A stretch of 55,498 nucleotides of DNA, from the NCBI GenBank assembly GCA_944393235.1, contig CALXZJ010000007.1, forward strand, positions 1-55,498. Reading direction: 5' to 3'. Position 1 is the first letter of the stretch. Each line of letters starts with the position of its first letter. Below, one piece after another: positions 1-8,807 of this stretch. The translations under genes and the position numbers were made by a program. Origin of the DNA: an uncultured Alphaproteobacteria bacterium (GTDB lineage: Bacteria; Pseudomonadota; Alphaproteobacteria; RF32; CAG-239). The notes below the pieces were generated by a model. That model did no database searches. It was not told the origin of the DNA and was given only the letters and a program-made list of their open reading frames with translations.

Positions 1-41
1 GTTTTTTTTTTTTGCAATTTTAAAGAGTCTGGTGGGGATAA
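1..41 (-). repeat. prepilin leader repeat, copy 1 (left window edge)
   Basis: The block reads, on the minus strand, TTATCCCCACC, then AGACTCTTTAAAATTGC, then an A-tract of 12. It matches the leaders found before all five prepilin genes in the window. In every other minus-strand copy the prepilin gene starts 50-70 bases to the left, so a sixth prepilin gene is predicted just outside the window. Promoter function is inferred, not shown. Confidence 0.8.
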
Positions 42-282
42 CTTACAACCGGCACTTTATCGTCATGCCACTGCCGACAACCCCACACATCCCGTCACCC
101 CATGAGCCGACAACGTCGGCGAGTTTAGGGGTCTCTCAAAAGACGCCTTAACCGCTGCACTATCGCGCGTCGGTGGCGTGACAGCGTAAAACGTCATGCC
201 ACTGTCGAGCGTTGTCCTTTTCTATTGTTATTGCTTAAAAATATATTTTTATCTAAGGGTTAAGCAACCACAGCTCATTTAT
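42..282. repeat. palindromic repeat mosaic
   Basis: This stretch holds short modules that recur beside the other prepilin leaders: GTCATGCCACTG, GAGTTTAGGGGTCTCTCAAA, GACGCCTTAACCGC and CTATCGCGCGTCGGTGGCGT. Many are imperfect dyads. I see no credible gene. The long plus-strand reading frame from 196 runs through repeat and terminator and is not believed. Confidence 0.6.
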
Positions 283-324
283 AAAAAAACAACTCCGATT
301 ATAAAAATCGGAGTTGTTTTTTTA
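283..324. terminator. bidirectional hairpin terminator
   Basis: Arms AACAACTCCGAT (288-299) and ATCGGAGTTGTT (307-318) are perfectly complementary, with A-runs on the left and T-runs on the right. It lies just past the stop of the minus-strand gene ending at 334 and would stop transcription in both directions. Confidence 0.8.
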
Positions 325-333
325 TTCAACAAT

Positions 334-693
334 TCAATAACGAGGTTTGTAACGCGCAAATCCCGCTACTGTATCTGCCAGGGTGTATTTTATCCCGCCG
401 ATTTCAAATGTCTTCCCGACATTTGTTTCGGCAGCTATGGAATCCCCGGGAATAAGCGCCAGTTTGGTACGCTTAATATTGAATACGGCAACTTGTCCAC
501 CGACACAATTTTTTATCATAGCGACAAAAGGAATGTAAGTCGGGAAATGGTGTATTTTATGCCGCAAAACTATCTGTACCAGGCGGCATTTGTCTTCAAT
601 AGCTGTCGTATTTTGCGCTTTGATAAACTCGTTGAGTTTGTTATCGACAATCAACATATTCACATTCTCAAGCGCTGCTGTTTTTTTTCTCAT
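334..693 (-). CDS. hypothetical protein, 119 aa
   Basis: I do not recognise this protein. It is soluble, with no signal peptide or membrane segment. The first ~35 residues are probably helical and lysine-rich; the C-terminal part (GGIKYTLADTV near residue 100) looks like beta strands. The minus strand is preferred over an overlapping plus-strand frame because a good terminator follows its stop and the other frame crosses repeats. No clear ribosome binding site precedes the ATG at 693; a second ATG lies 12 codons in. It follows alaS in the same direction but is separated from it by a terminator, so it probably has its own promoter. Confidence 0.55.
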   Translation of the reverse strand: MRKKTAALENVNMLIVDNKLNEFIKAQNTTAIEDKCRLVQIVLRHKIHHFPTYIPFVAMIKNCVGGQVAVFNIKRTKLALIPGDSIAAETNVGKTFEIGGIKYTLADTVAGFARYKPRY

Positions 694-787
694 ATGAAAA
701 AATTATAAAAATTAAACATAATTGTTAACTGTAAAACACAGTAAAGCATTTTTTGTCCAAAAAGTCAAGTCAAAAAATAACAAATCA

Positions 788-825
788 TAAAAAAAGCGGT
801 ATCAACAAAAATACCGCTCTTAAAA
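788..825 (-). terminator. alaS terminator
   Basis: The hairpin AGCGGTAT (795-802)/ATACCGCT (811-818) lies directly after the alaS stop codon. On the minus strand it is followed by a U-run, as expected of an intrinsic terminator. Confidence 0.8.
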
Positions 826-829
826 AAAG

Positions 830-3463
830 CTAAATCAATTTGCGCACGACACCCAACGCTTCATCAAGTTTTGCCGCATCGGGTCCGCCGGCTTGTGCCA
901 TGTCCGGACGTCCGCCGCCGCCTTTGCCGCCAACCACTGCTGAGGCGGCTTTTACCAGTTCAATTGCCGAATATTTTTCCGTCAAATCCGGTGTAACGCC
1001 GACCACAATGGAGGCTTTGCCGTCTTTGTCCGAACCCAGAGCCACAATGCCCGAGCCGATGTTTTGGTTAATCTCGTCAATAAAAGCTTTAAGCTCTTTG
1101 GGGTGAATATCGGGAATCACTTTGGCCACAAATTTAATACCGTTGACGGTTTCGATTTTATCTTGGTTGTCGGCAGACTTGTGGCTGACAAAAGTTTTCT
1201 TTAAATTAAAGATGTCAGCTTCCAGCTTTTTCTTTTCTTCCAACAAAATATTTAAACGCTCTTCCAAATCATGAACGTTTGTTTTGACAATCATGCAGGC
1301 TCGATGCAACTTGTCTTCAATATCCTGCACAAATTTTTCGGCGCCGTATCCGGTCACGCATTCGATTCGGCGCACACCGGCCGCCACCGCCGATTCGGAA
1401 ACAATATTGAAATAGCCGATATCGCCGGTATTTGTCACATGCGTGCCGCCGCAAAGCTCTTGCGAATAAACTTCGCCGTCTTTTTCCATCCGCACCACCC
1501 GCACTTCATCGCCATATTTTTCGCCGAACAATGCCATGGCGCCGGAATTGACCGCCTCATCTTTATTCATAATCACGGTGTTGACGTGATAATTTTTACG
1601 AATGGAGGCATTGACCATATCCTCAATTTGCCGCAGCTCGTCAGCCGTGATTTGCTGCGGGTGCGAAACGTCAAACCGCATCCGGTCCGGACCGACCAAA
1701 GATCCTTTTTGCGCGATATGGTCGCCCAAAATCGTGCGCATGGCTTTGTGCACCAGGTGTGTAACCGAGTGGTTGGCGCGCGTACGGTTGCGGGTTTCTT
1801 CATCCACTTCAAAACTTGCATTTTCACCGGTTTTGACCGTGCCGGATATCATCTTGCAGACATGGACAATCATACCGTCCAATTTCTTTTTGGTATCCAC
1901 CACCTCGGCTTCAAAATTTTTACCCATGATTTTGCCGATGTCGCCGACCTGTCCGCCCGATTCGCCGTAAAAAGGCGTTTGGTTTGCAATCAGGTAAAAA
2001 TCGCCGTTTGTGACGCTTTGAACTTCTTTTCCGTCTTGCACCAAAGCCATGATTTGCCCGTCGGCTTTAGTGGTCGTATAACCCAAAAATTCGCTTGCCC
2101 CGAGCTTTTCTTGCAGCTCAAACCAAATTTTTTCCACGCCGGCATCTCCTGAACCCGCCCAGTTTTTGCGCGCTTCTTCTTTTTGTTTGGCCATGGCGGC
2201 GTCAAAACCTTTGGTATCGACTTTGATGTTTTTAAGTTTTAAGGCATCTTCGGTCAAATCCAGCGGAAAACCGTATGTGTCATAAAGTTTGAAAGCCGTT
2301 TCACCGCTTAATTCATCACCGGCTTTTAGACCGGCTGTTTCTTCATCCAGAAGTTTCATGCCTTTGGACAGCGTTCTTCCAAAACGCGTTTCTTCGGCTT
2401 TGATTGTTTCTTTAATCAACGCTTCAAAACGGTAAAGCTCCGGATAAGCTTCGCCCATTTCGCGTTGCAGCGAGGGCAAAAGCTTATACATCATCGGTTC
2501 ATGAATACCCAGCATATAAATATGCCGCATGGCGCGCCGCATAATCCGCCGCAAAACATAGCCGCGCCCTTCATTAGAGGGCAGAACGCCGTCGGCGATT
2601 AAAAACGAAGTGGCGCGCAAGTGGTCGGCAATCACGTTGTAAGAGGATGTAAACTGCGGATTTTTCGGATCCGTACCGGAAAGTTTGCAAATGTCGGCAA
2701 TCAGGTTTTGGAACAAATCAATATCATAGTTGGAATGCACGCCTTGCAAAATAGCCGAAATTCGTTCCAGCCCCATGCCGGTATCAATGCAGCGCTGCTT
2801 TAGGGGAACACGCGTGCCATCAGGCAAATCTTCAAACTCATCAAACACCAGATTCCAAATTTCAATCCAGCGATCGCCATCTTCTTCCGGTGTGCCGGGC
2901 AGACCGCCCCAAACTTCCGGCCCATGGTCATAAAAAATCTCCGAGCAATAACCGCAAGGTCCGGTATCGCCCATCTGCCAAAAATTGTCTTTGGTGGCGA
3001 TTCGGATAATCCTGTCTTCCGGCAGACCGGAAATCTTTTTCCACAAGTCATAAGCAACGTCGTCGGTATGAAAAACGGTTACCGCCAGTTTTTCTTTCGG
3101 AATGGCAAATTCCTTGGTCACCAGTTCCCAAGCATAATTGATGGCTTCTTCCTTAAAATAATCGCCGAAAGAAAAATTGCCGAGCATTTCAAAAAAAGTG
3201 TGGTGGCGCACATCGTAACCCACGCTGTCCAGGTCGTTGTGTTTGCCGCCGGCGCGCACGGATTTTTGGGAAGTGGCGGCGCGCTTATAGTCGCGGGTTT
3301 CGTTGCCGGTAAAAATATTTTTAAATTGCACCATGCCCGAATTTGTAAACATCAATGTCGGGTCGTTATCCGGCACCAAAGAAGATGACGGCATAATCTT
3401 ATGTCCGTTTTTGGCAAAATAATCCAAAAAAGTTTTGCGAATTTGTTTTACGCTGATTGTCAT
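830..3463 (-). CDS. alaS: alanyl-tRNA synthetase
   Basis: Charges tRNA-Ala with alanine in the cytoplasm. The 877 aa length is standard for bacterial AlaRS. The N-terminal class II catalytic core opens with the typical [19 protein letters not shown] stretch (residues ~26-44). The editing domain has HSVTH near residue 563 and CGGTH near 670, the zinc-binding pair that removes mischarged serine and glycine. The C-terminal part has a coiled coil (~730-765) and the terminal [13 protein letters not shown] motif near 849, which belongs to the C-Ala domain. The gene appears complete and ordinary. It stands alone, with a terminator at its end. A tRNA-Ala(GGC) lies in the same window at 11845-11920. 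Confidence 0.98.
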   Translation of the reverse strand: MTISVKQIRKTFLDYFAKNGHKIMPSSSLVPDNDPTLMFTNSGMVQFKNIFTGNETRDYKRAATSQKSVRAGGKHNDLDSVGYDVRHHTFFEMLGNFSFGDYFKEEAINYAWELVTKEFAIPKEKLAVTVFHTDDVAYDLWKKISGLPEDRIIRIATKDNFWQMGDTGPCGYCSEIFYDHGPEVWGGLPGTPEEDGDRWIEIWNLVFDEFEDLPDGTRVPLKQRCIDTGMGLERISAILQGVHSNYDIDLFQNLIADICKLSGTDPKNPQFTSSYNVIADHLRATSFLIADGVLPSNEGRGYVLRRIMRRAMRHIYMLGIHEPMMYKLLPSLQREMGEAYPELYRFEALIKETIKAEETRFGRTLSKGMKLLDEETAGLKAGDELSGETAFKLYDTYGFPLDLTEDALKLKNIKVDTKGFDAAMAKQKEEARKNWAGSGDAGVEKIWFELQEKLGASEFLGYTTTKADGQIMALVQDGKEVQSVTNGDFYLIANQTPFYGESGGQVGDIGKIMGKNFEAEVVDTKKKLDGMIVHVCKMISGTVKTGENASFEVDEETRNRTRANHSVTHLVHKAMRTILGDHIAQKGSLVGPDRMRFDVSHPQQITADELRQIEDMVNASIRKNYHVNTVIMNKDEAVNSGAMALFGEKYGDEVRVVRMEKDGEVYSQELCGGTHVTNTGDIGYFNIVSESAVAAGVRRIECVTGYGAEKFVQDIEDKLHRACMIVKTNVHDLEERLNILLEEKKKLEADIFNLKKTFVSHKSADNQDKIETVNGIKFVAKVIPDIHPKELKAFIDEINQNIGSGIVALGSDKDGKASIVVGVTPDLTEKYSAIELVKAASAVVGGKGGGGRPDMAQAGGPDAAKLDEALGVVRKLI

Positions 3464-3540
3464 TTTATTCTTCCCAAAAATTACAATATTTTAACCGACA
3501 TAAAATAGAGCAATCTTTAGGCGATGTCCAGTAAAAATTT

Positions 3541-4026
3541 TTACAAAATAAGCGTATTGCCGTTTAAGTAAACCACGCCGGCATTTAAATATGCGGCAAA
3601 TAAAAGCCAGACAAAATACGGATACTGCATGTATCCGGCAGCCGGTTTTGTTTGCTTAAACCTTTGAATCATGCTCCAAACCGTCCATAACAACAGCAGC
3701 ATAACAATCAGGCTAAACAAAAAATATCCCGCGTAAAAAAACAAATAGCACCACAGTACTTGTAAAAACAGCTGGCCTAAAAACAAAAGCGTTGCCCGTT
3801 GCACCTGAAAAACATTATCGTTTCCGAGGACAATATAAAAAGAGATAACCATCAACGCATACAAAGCCGACCACACGGTCGGGAACACGGCGTTCGGCGG
3901 TGTAAACATTGGAAGCTCAAGCGAACCATAAAATGAGGCAATGCCGCTTTGCGTAAAATACGAACAAGCAACAGCCGTAATGCCGACAGCACAAAAACTG
4001 TATAAAAATCGCAAAGCTTTATTCAT
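3541..4026 (-). CDS. tspO: TspO/MBR family membrane protein
   Basis: A 161-aa protein with five hydrophobic segments, matching the TspO/peripheral benzodiazepine receptor family, which binds porphyrins and is linked to tetrapyrrole and stress responses. Diagnostic pieces are FTPPNAVFPTVWSALYALM (residues ~41-59), the tryptophan-rich LQVLWCYLFF in the third segment, and FVWLLFAAYLNAGVVYLN near the C-terminus. The ribosome binding site AAAGGAGA lies just before the ATG. The gene is monocistronic between alaS and the divergent RNase J gene. The family assignment is strong; the ligand in this organism is unknown. Confidence 0.93.
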   Translation of the reverse strand: MNKALRFLYSFCAVGITAVACSYFTQSGIASFYGSLELPMFTPPNAVFPTVWSALYALMVISFYIVLGNDNVFQVQRATLLFLGQLFLQVLWCYLFFYAGYFLFSLIVMLLLLWTVWSMIQRFKQTKPAAGYMQYPYFVWLLFAAYLNAGVVYLNGNTLIL

Positions 4027-4094
4027 ATATATTCTCCTTTGGTAAACAAAATATACCGATAAATAAAAATTTCAAGATTTGACACAATAAAGGG

Positions 4095-4122
4095 TTGCTT
4101 TTTGTCAAAAATAGTGTATGAT
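4095..4122 (+). promoter_or_regulatory. promoter of the RNase J gene
   Basis: TTGCTT (4095-4100), a 16-base spacer and TATGAT (4117-4122) form a plausible sigma-70 promoter. Since it overlaps an in-frame TTG at 4102, that upstream codon cannot be the start. This supports the ATG at 4153. Confidence 0.5.
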
Positions 4123-4152
4123 ATACAAAAATTATACGAAAAGGAATTTCTC

Positions 4153-5958
4153 ATGGCAAAGTCAAAAGCAAAACCTCAAACAGTATTAAAATTTATCGGA
4201 GGCATCAACAAAGACCGTATCGGCGGCAATTGTTCGGTATTAGAACACACGGATGAAACAGGCAAAACCGAGCGCATTATGTTTGATTTAGGCAGTATGT
4301 TTACGCCTTATGAATCCGGTTTTGTTTCAGCATATCCAAATGTTGATGAATATTTTGACCGCACGGATTTAACCACCGGAGAAACACACAAAGCTGCCAA
4401 ACCTGTAAATATGCTTTTTATTACCCATGCCCATGAAGACCATATCGGCGCCTTAATCAACTACACCAAAATGGGCTACAAGCTTCCGCCGATTAAAGCC
4501 AGTGGCTTTACCCGCAATTTTATCCGGCTTTCGTTTGCCGCCGAAGGCATGGAAGCGCCGGAAATGGAAAAAATCAAAGCCGGTGATGTGATTGAAGCTG
4601 GTGATAACATTAAAGTTGAAGCCGTTAATGTCAGCCACAGCATTATTGATTCGCTTGGTTTTAACACCGTTACTTATAACAAAGGTAAACCATATGCCTC
4701 AATAATAAATAATGGTGATTTTTTGACCGAAGAAGAAATGCCGGTCGGGAATTCGTTTAATAAGAAAGATTATTTAGAAACCTTAAAAAGAACCAAAGCC
4801 CCAACCACGGTGATTTGTATGGATTCAACTTCTACCACGCCGCACGGCAGCGAGCGTATCGGTTTTAACAAAGCGGTTGAAAACACGTATAATGTAATTA
4901 TGGAGCGCCCAAGCCGCAGTTTGATTATTTCTCCGGTTATTTCCCGCAGCGTTCAGAATATGGCAATAGACATAGCTGTTGCGCGCAAGCTCAACACCAA
5001 AGTTTGGCTTGACGGCAAATGGCTCGAAACCGTCAAATATGCCATGGCTTTAAGCGGATATTTAGATTTTGACGATGTCATTTATAAAGGGTCGATTCAA
5101 GGTTATTTAAGTGATAAAGGCATAAGCAGAAAATATATTATTTGCACCGGCGCTTTTGCCCAAGGGCTTGAAAATTATGAATACAATCTTGGAATTGATG
5201 CCACATCGCCGATTCCAATGGCTTCAGCTACCAAAATGGCGCTTGATTTGCATCCATATGTCAAAATAGATAAAAATGTTTTGGTCCTTGCCCGCCAACG
5301 GATTATTGAAGAAATCAACGGCCGTACCGGACCAAAAATGTTACAATTGTTGGCATCTCAAGGTGCTGAGATTGTTATGACGCCGGGCAGCCGCCATGTG
5401 AGCAATTTTAAAGAAGTGCAAATGCAAGATTCCGGTCATGCCAATGCAAAAGCTGTCAAATCATTAATGACGGATGTTAAAGAAGTTGTACCTGATATAA
5501 TTGTCATTCCAATACATGGCAATCCGGAACAATGCCGCAATACGGAAGAAATTATGTCTGAGATTGGAGTTAAAACTTACGTTGCCGGCAATCAGGAAGG
5601 TTTAGAAATCGGGCAGGGCAAAATAGTTAATATTGAGCCGAAGATCACGCCTTTAACATGGTATGCAGCCAAAATAATCATGCCGACACCTTCTTCAGAG
5701 CGGGATATCCCGGCAGAAGGCATCAGAGAATACTGGGAAGTCACGGAAGATTACCAGCCGATACAAAAAATATGCGAAGTACAAAATCCGAGCAGAACAT
5801 ATGTCCGTGATAAATATAACAATCATGAAAAGAAAATAGAAAAAGCTAAAGATTTACCTTATCGCGAGCAAATGCGCAGAACGTCAAAAAATGCTAAAAA
5901 CAAAAAGAACAAAATTGCATATGAGTTACGTAAAAAAATGGATAAACGCAGCCGTTAA
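4153..5958 (+). CDS. rnj: ribonuclease J family metallo-beta-lactamase RNase
   Basis: Encodes a 601-aa RNase J, a combined 5'-3' exonuclease and endonuclease for mRNA decay and rRNA maturation, common in alphaproteobacteria. The zinc motif HAHEDHIGA lies at residues ~92-100. The beta-CASP domain includes the region around DGKWLETVKYA, and HGNPEQCR sits near residue 457. The tail beyond ~530 is very basic (KNAKNKKNKIAYELRKK), probably for RNA contact. The start chosen is the ATG at 4153, with AAGGAA at a good distance; a reading frame opening upstream at a TTG lies inside the promoter. The gene is single, with its own terminator. Confidence 0.93.
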   Translation: MAKSKAKPQTVLKFIGGINKDRIGGNCSVLEHTDETGKTERIMFDLGSMFTPYESGFVSAYPNVDEYFDRTDLTTGETHKAAKPVNMLFITHAHEDHIGALINYTKMGYKLPPIKASGFTRNFIRLSFAAEGMEAPEMEKIKAGDVIEAGDNIKVEAVNVSHSIIDSLGFNTVTYNKGKPYASIINNGDFLTEEEMPVGNSFNKKDYLETLKRTKAPTTVICMDSTSTTPHGSERIGFNKAVENTYNVIMERPSRSLIISPVISRSVQNMAIDIAVARKLNTKVWLDGKWLETVKYAMALSGYLDFDDVIYKGSIQGYLSDKGISRKYIICTGAFAQGLENYEYNLGIDATSPIPMASATKMALDLHPYVKIDKNVLVLARQRIIEEINGRTGPKMLQLLASQGAEIVMTPGSRHVSNFKEVQMQDSGHANAKAVKSLMTDVKEVVPDIIVIPIHGNPEQCRNTEEIMSEIGVKTYVAGNQEGLEIGQGKIVNIEPKITPLTWYAAKIIMPTPSSERDIPAEGIREYWEVTEDYQPIQKICEVQNPSRTYVRDKYNNHEKKIEKAKDLPYREQMRRTSKNAKNKKNKIAYELRKKMDKRSR

Positions 5959-5973
5959 AAAGTTAAGGAAAAG

Positions 5974-6006
5974 GGAACCGGCATAAAACGTGCTGGTTCC
6001 TTTTTA
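5974..6006 (+). terminator. RNase J gene terminator
   Basis: Arms GGAACCGGCA and TGCTGGTTCC (one G-U pair) are followed by a run of five T after 6000. The hairpin lies 16 bases past the stop codon. Confidence 0.85.
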
Positions 6007-6051
6007 TCATATAGAACCATGATTCAAACTGATGCCGTGGTAAGACAATCC

Positions 6052-6726
6052 TTAAAACGAAATAGCAATAAGGCACAATTTATCTTCAATACACTGACTG
6101 CAAAAATCTTTGATTTGACCAATCCGTATATCTTTTAAGCATAAAGTACCGGGTTTGCAATTTGCATCGCCATATATAAATGATGAACCAAATGTTTGAT
6201 CTCCACGATATGTGCCAACGCTCAAAATAGTTTCATGTAAAGGTTTAAGAACGTTAGACACCATATATTCACAGATTTTTGAGTTAGAAAGATCGCGTCC
6301 CTGATCTGCGCCCAGATAATAATCGACAGTAAGTCTAGAGTTTCTGGTATAAACAGCAAAATGCCCATTTAAATTATCATAAAAATGCTCATGTGTGTAT
6401 TCAAAATCTGCTGCAAAATTAAGCTTGCTTAAAGTTTCGGTTAAAGATGTCTGATTAACCGTATCATGGCTGATTAAGCTGTCGCGGTAATTAATCATTT
6501 CATTAAAGAACAAATTGTAGTTATGAGCATATTGGTTTAATTTATATTTTTCCATCGCCTTGGAATAACCGGCAATCGCGCCGACGGAAAGCACCCCGAT
6601 AATGGCTAAAACGCCCAACATCTCCACCATAGACCGCCCGGAAGAAATTGCGTATAACGGCGCATCTGCTTGCCTTCTTTTATGGTGCGCATGAGAGAAA
6701 AAGTTAAAAAAATTGAATAAATTCAT
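6052..6726 (-). CDS. prepilin-like protein, cassette copy 1
   Basis: Type IV prepilin/pseudopilin. The processing block GRSMVEMLGVLAIIGV has the invariant Gly before the cut site and Glu at +5, followed by a ~20-residue hydrophobic helix. The leader of ~30 residues (MNLFNFFNFFSHAHHKRR...) is much longer than the five residues of copies 2-4. The ATG at 6726 has GGGAG eight bases upstream; the frame also opens at a TTG five codons earlier, which that GGGAG overlaps. The C-terminal part has the family cysteines: NCKPGTLCLKD, then CSQC, then a last cysteine. The middle is unlike the other copies. No pilus assembly genes are nearby, so the assembly machine must be encoded elsewhere. Pilin function is inferred from the N-terminal motif. 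Confidence 0.85.
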   Translation of the reverse strand: MNLFNFFNFFSHAHHKRRQADAPLYAISSGRSMVEMLGVLAIIGVLSVGAIAGYSKAMEKYKLNQYAHNYNLFFNEMINYRDSLISHDTVNQTSLTETLSKLNFAADFEYTHEHFYDNLNGHFAVYTRNSRLTVDYYLGADQGRDLSNSKICEYMVSNVLKPLHETILSVGTYRGDQTFGSSFIYGDANCKPGTLCLKDIRIGQIKDFCSQCIEDKLCLIAISF

Positions 6727-6769
6727 AAAAAGAACTCCCAAAACTGCAAAATAAATGTATTTACGCGGT

Positions 6770-6820
6770 ATTCTAAACCGTTTTTTTTTTTTGCAATTTT
6801 AAAGAGTCTGGTGGGGATAA
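6770..6820 (-). repeat. prepilin leader repeat, copy 2
   Basis: TTATCCCCACC through TTGCAA is followed by an A-tract of 12 (6781-6792) and CGGTTTAGAATACCGCG. A possible promoter is TTGCAA (6791-6796), a 15-base spacer and TAGAAT (6770-6775). The spacer length depends on the A-tract. The block lies 44 bases before the prepilin ATG at 6726. Confidence 0.75.
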
Positions 6821-7080
6821 GTTTCTACTGTCACTTTATCGTTATGCCCCAATCCTCGTCACCCCACGAGGATACGTTAGTATCCGAGTTTAGGGGTCTC
6901 TCAAAGGACGCCTTAACCGCCGCGCTATCGCGCGTCGATGGCGTGACAGCGCAAAATGTCATGCCACTGCCGAGCGGTGCTCAGCAGTTCAGGCATCTTT
7001 TCTTCGTACATGCGACGGATGCCTAACCTTGAGTGCTAACGCTCTTTCAGACGTAACGGAGAGGATAGAGCCGACAATAT
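6821..7080. repeat. palindromic repeat mosaic
   Basis: Contains the dyad ATCCTCGT/ACGAGGAT, overlapping GGATACGTTAGTATCC, then GAGTTTAGGGGTCTCTCAAA, CGCGCTATCGCGCGTCG, GCCACTGCCGAGCGGTGC and GCCTAACCTTGAGTGCTAAC. The same modules occur near 110, 28565, 44500 and 54100-54310. No gene is supported here; a 71-codon frame is only repeat. Confidence 0.65.
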
Positions 7081-7108
7081 CGGAAACGCTTATTTATAAA
7101 TATCTTGT

Positions 7109-8200
7109 TTATCTGACATACTTGCGAATAAAACGCTGGTTTTTACCCAACCGCGACATAATTTCATAAGAAATTGTGCCCGCATCGCGTCCCATATCGT
7201 CTAATGTATAAAAATCTGCTGCCATATAAGCCGTATCACCAACTTTTAAGTTATTAATTCCCGTCACGTCGCAAATAACGTTATCCATAGAAACACGACC
7301 GATAATCCGTCCCTCATGCAAATCTTTTCCATCTTTGAAAAACACTTTCCCGACATTGGAAAGAGAACGCGGCAATCCATCGCCGTAACCTATGGAAACA
7401 ATGGCGATTTTGCGATTAGTGTTGGCACGATAAGTCGCAGAATAGCCAACAAACTGTCCTTTGGCTAAATCTTCAATTTGTAAAACCGGTGCTCTTACCG
7501 TTACCACGTTTTTCATCTGATTTTCGCGATACGGCGCCGTGTTGATACCATACATGGCAGCCCCCAAACGTACCATGTTCCAATGAAAATCATGCCCCAA
7601 AAACACCCCGTCAGAAGCTGCTAATGAAGCCGGAAGTTTGGGAAAATATAAATCTTTCAGACGTTTGAAATTTTCAAACTGATAAGAGTTCATAAAATGG
7701 TCTTTTTCATCACCGCAAGCCAAATGCGACATCACAAGTGAAAATTCATCTATATCCGCTTTGCTTAGAGCCGCCAATTCGTTTTCACGGAACCCCAAAC
7801 GATTCAACCCGGTTTCAATATGGATAACCGGTTTTCGATCAGGCAATCGGTTTTGTTTGAAAAAAGCAAACATTTCCGGGCAACTGATAACCGGCACCAA
7901 CTGTGGAAATTGTTTAAAAATTTCCAGATTGTCTTCGCCGATTCCCTGTAATACATAAATCACTGCTTTATCGGCTAATGGTGCAATTTTCATTCCTTCA
8001 ACCGCATGTGCCACAAAAAAATGACGGCATCCGGCAGTGTCGTAAAGCAAGGGAACAATTTGTTCGGCTCCCAAACCATAAGCGTCATCTTTGACAACAG
8101 CCGCGGCAATTGCCGGTTTGGCAATCTTTTCAAGAGTTAAAAAATTCTCCAAAAGGTTGCTCAAGTTAATTTCCAATATGGGTTGTGTAAGTATACTCAT
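7109..8200 (-). CDS. alr: alanine racemase
   Basis: PLP enzyme that makes D-alanine for peptidoglycan. At 363 aa it has the usual length. Lys37 in AAVVKDDAYGLG is the PLP-binding lysine. The C-terminal beta domain has VGYSATYRA (with the catalytic tyrosine region), IGYGDGLPR and GRVSMDN, all typical. Most alanine racemases read KANAYG at the lysine; KDDAYG is a small variation. It is the last gene of a leftward cluster with the lipid transporter genes (42-base gap to the lipoprotein gene), so co-transcription is likely. Confidence 0.95.
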   Translation of the reverse strand: MSILTQPILEINLSNLLENFLTLEKIAKPAIAAAVVKDDAYGLGAEQIVPLLYDTAGCRHFFVAHAVEGMKIAPLADKAVIYVLQGIGEDNLEIFKQFPQLVPVISCPEMFAFFKQNRLPDRKPVIHIETGLNRLGFRENELAALSKADIDEFSLVMSHLACGDEKDHFMNSYQFENFKRLKDLYFPKLPASLAASDGVFLGHDFHWNMVRLGAAMYGINTAPYRENQMKNVVTVRAPVLQIEDLAKGQFVGYSATYRANTNRKIAIVSIGYGDGLPRSLSNVGKVFFKDGKDLHEGRIIGRVSMDNVICDVTGINNLKVGDTAYMAADFYTLDDMGRDAGTISYEIMSRLGKNQRFIRKYVR

Positions 8201-8242
8201 TTTTTTAGCTTTTGAATTTATTTGAATTTGATTACGCCCTTT

Positions 8243-8803
8243 TTACAAAGAAACAATCTTTTTTGCAATGGAATTTGTTATTTCGTTCAACATCAAACTT
8301 TGCGCTTTAATATATTCGGCATAAGTTTTCCCGCAAGGCTTTTCTGCACTGATGTTTTGTTCATACAAAATCTTTCCGCCGTTGTTTAGAATTTGCCAAC
8401 TCCCGCTAATATAGGCGCTTTGTTTGAGCCATCCGCTGAATTTTTCAATATTGATTTTAACCACATATTTCGGGCGTCCGCCATAAACCAACGGTTTGAC
8501 CACGGCATTTGGTAGAGCATTTTGCAAACCATTGATGACAAAAGTTTGCAACATGGTGTTTAAATCGCTTGCCCAACGGTCAAATTCGGCGATTTTAAGT
8601 TCCGGATTGTCCGGACTTTGTAAAACGATTTGCGGGCGGTCAAGATACGCCGGAATACTAATGTCTTGCACCGCGATATTAATTTTTTTGGCCGAAACGG
8701 TTTGTGTTGCCTGCGGATTTTCCAAAAGATAAAACCGGCTGTCAGGCGTTGAAAAAAAACAAGCGGATACAAACAAACACATCAAAAGAAAATATTTTTT
8801 CAT
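8243..8803 (-). CDS. ABC-type transport auxiliary lipoprotein (PqiC/DUF330-like)
   Basis: A 186-aa lipoprotein: MKKYFLLMCLFVSAC gives a short signal peptide with the lipobox VSAC and Cys15 as the lipidated residue. The mature part has the FYLLENP opening and the beta-rich layout of the PqiC/LptE-like auxiliary lipoproteins that accompany MCE transporters. It would stand in the outer membrane and connect the MlaD-type protein to it. It follows mlaD with a 4-base gap. The family call rests on pattern and context, not on a search. Confidence 0.8.
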   Translation of the reverse strand: MKKYFLLMCLFVSACFFSTPDSRFYLLENPQATQTVSAKKINIAVQDISIPAYLDRPQIVLQSPDNPELKIAEFDRWASDLNTMLQTFVINGLQNALPNAVVKPLVYGGRPKYVVKINIEKFSGWLKQSAYISGSWQILNNGGKILYEQNISAEKPCGKTYAEYIKAQSLMLNEITNSIAKKIVSL

Positions 8804-8807
8804 TTTT

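Noticed and set aside
196-708. A 170-codon open frame on the plus strand.
   Set aside because: It runs through repeat mosaic and a perfect terminator and lies antisense to the more credible minus-strand gene at 334-693.
1271-2152. A 293-codon open frame on the plus strand.
   Set aside because: It lies wholly antisense to alaS, whose protein is unmistakable; a codon-bias shadow.
6811-7026. A 71-codon frame, with a similar one at 28547-28735, giving alike peptides.
   Set aside because: The similarity comes from the shared DNA repeat modules, not from protein conservation; the frames have no ribosome binding site and break at different points.
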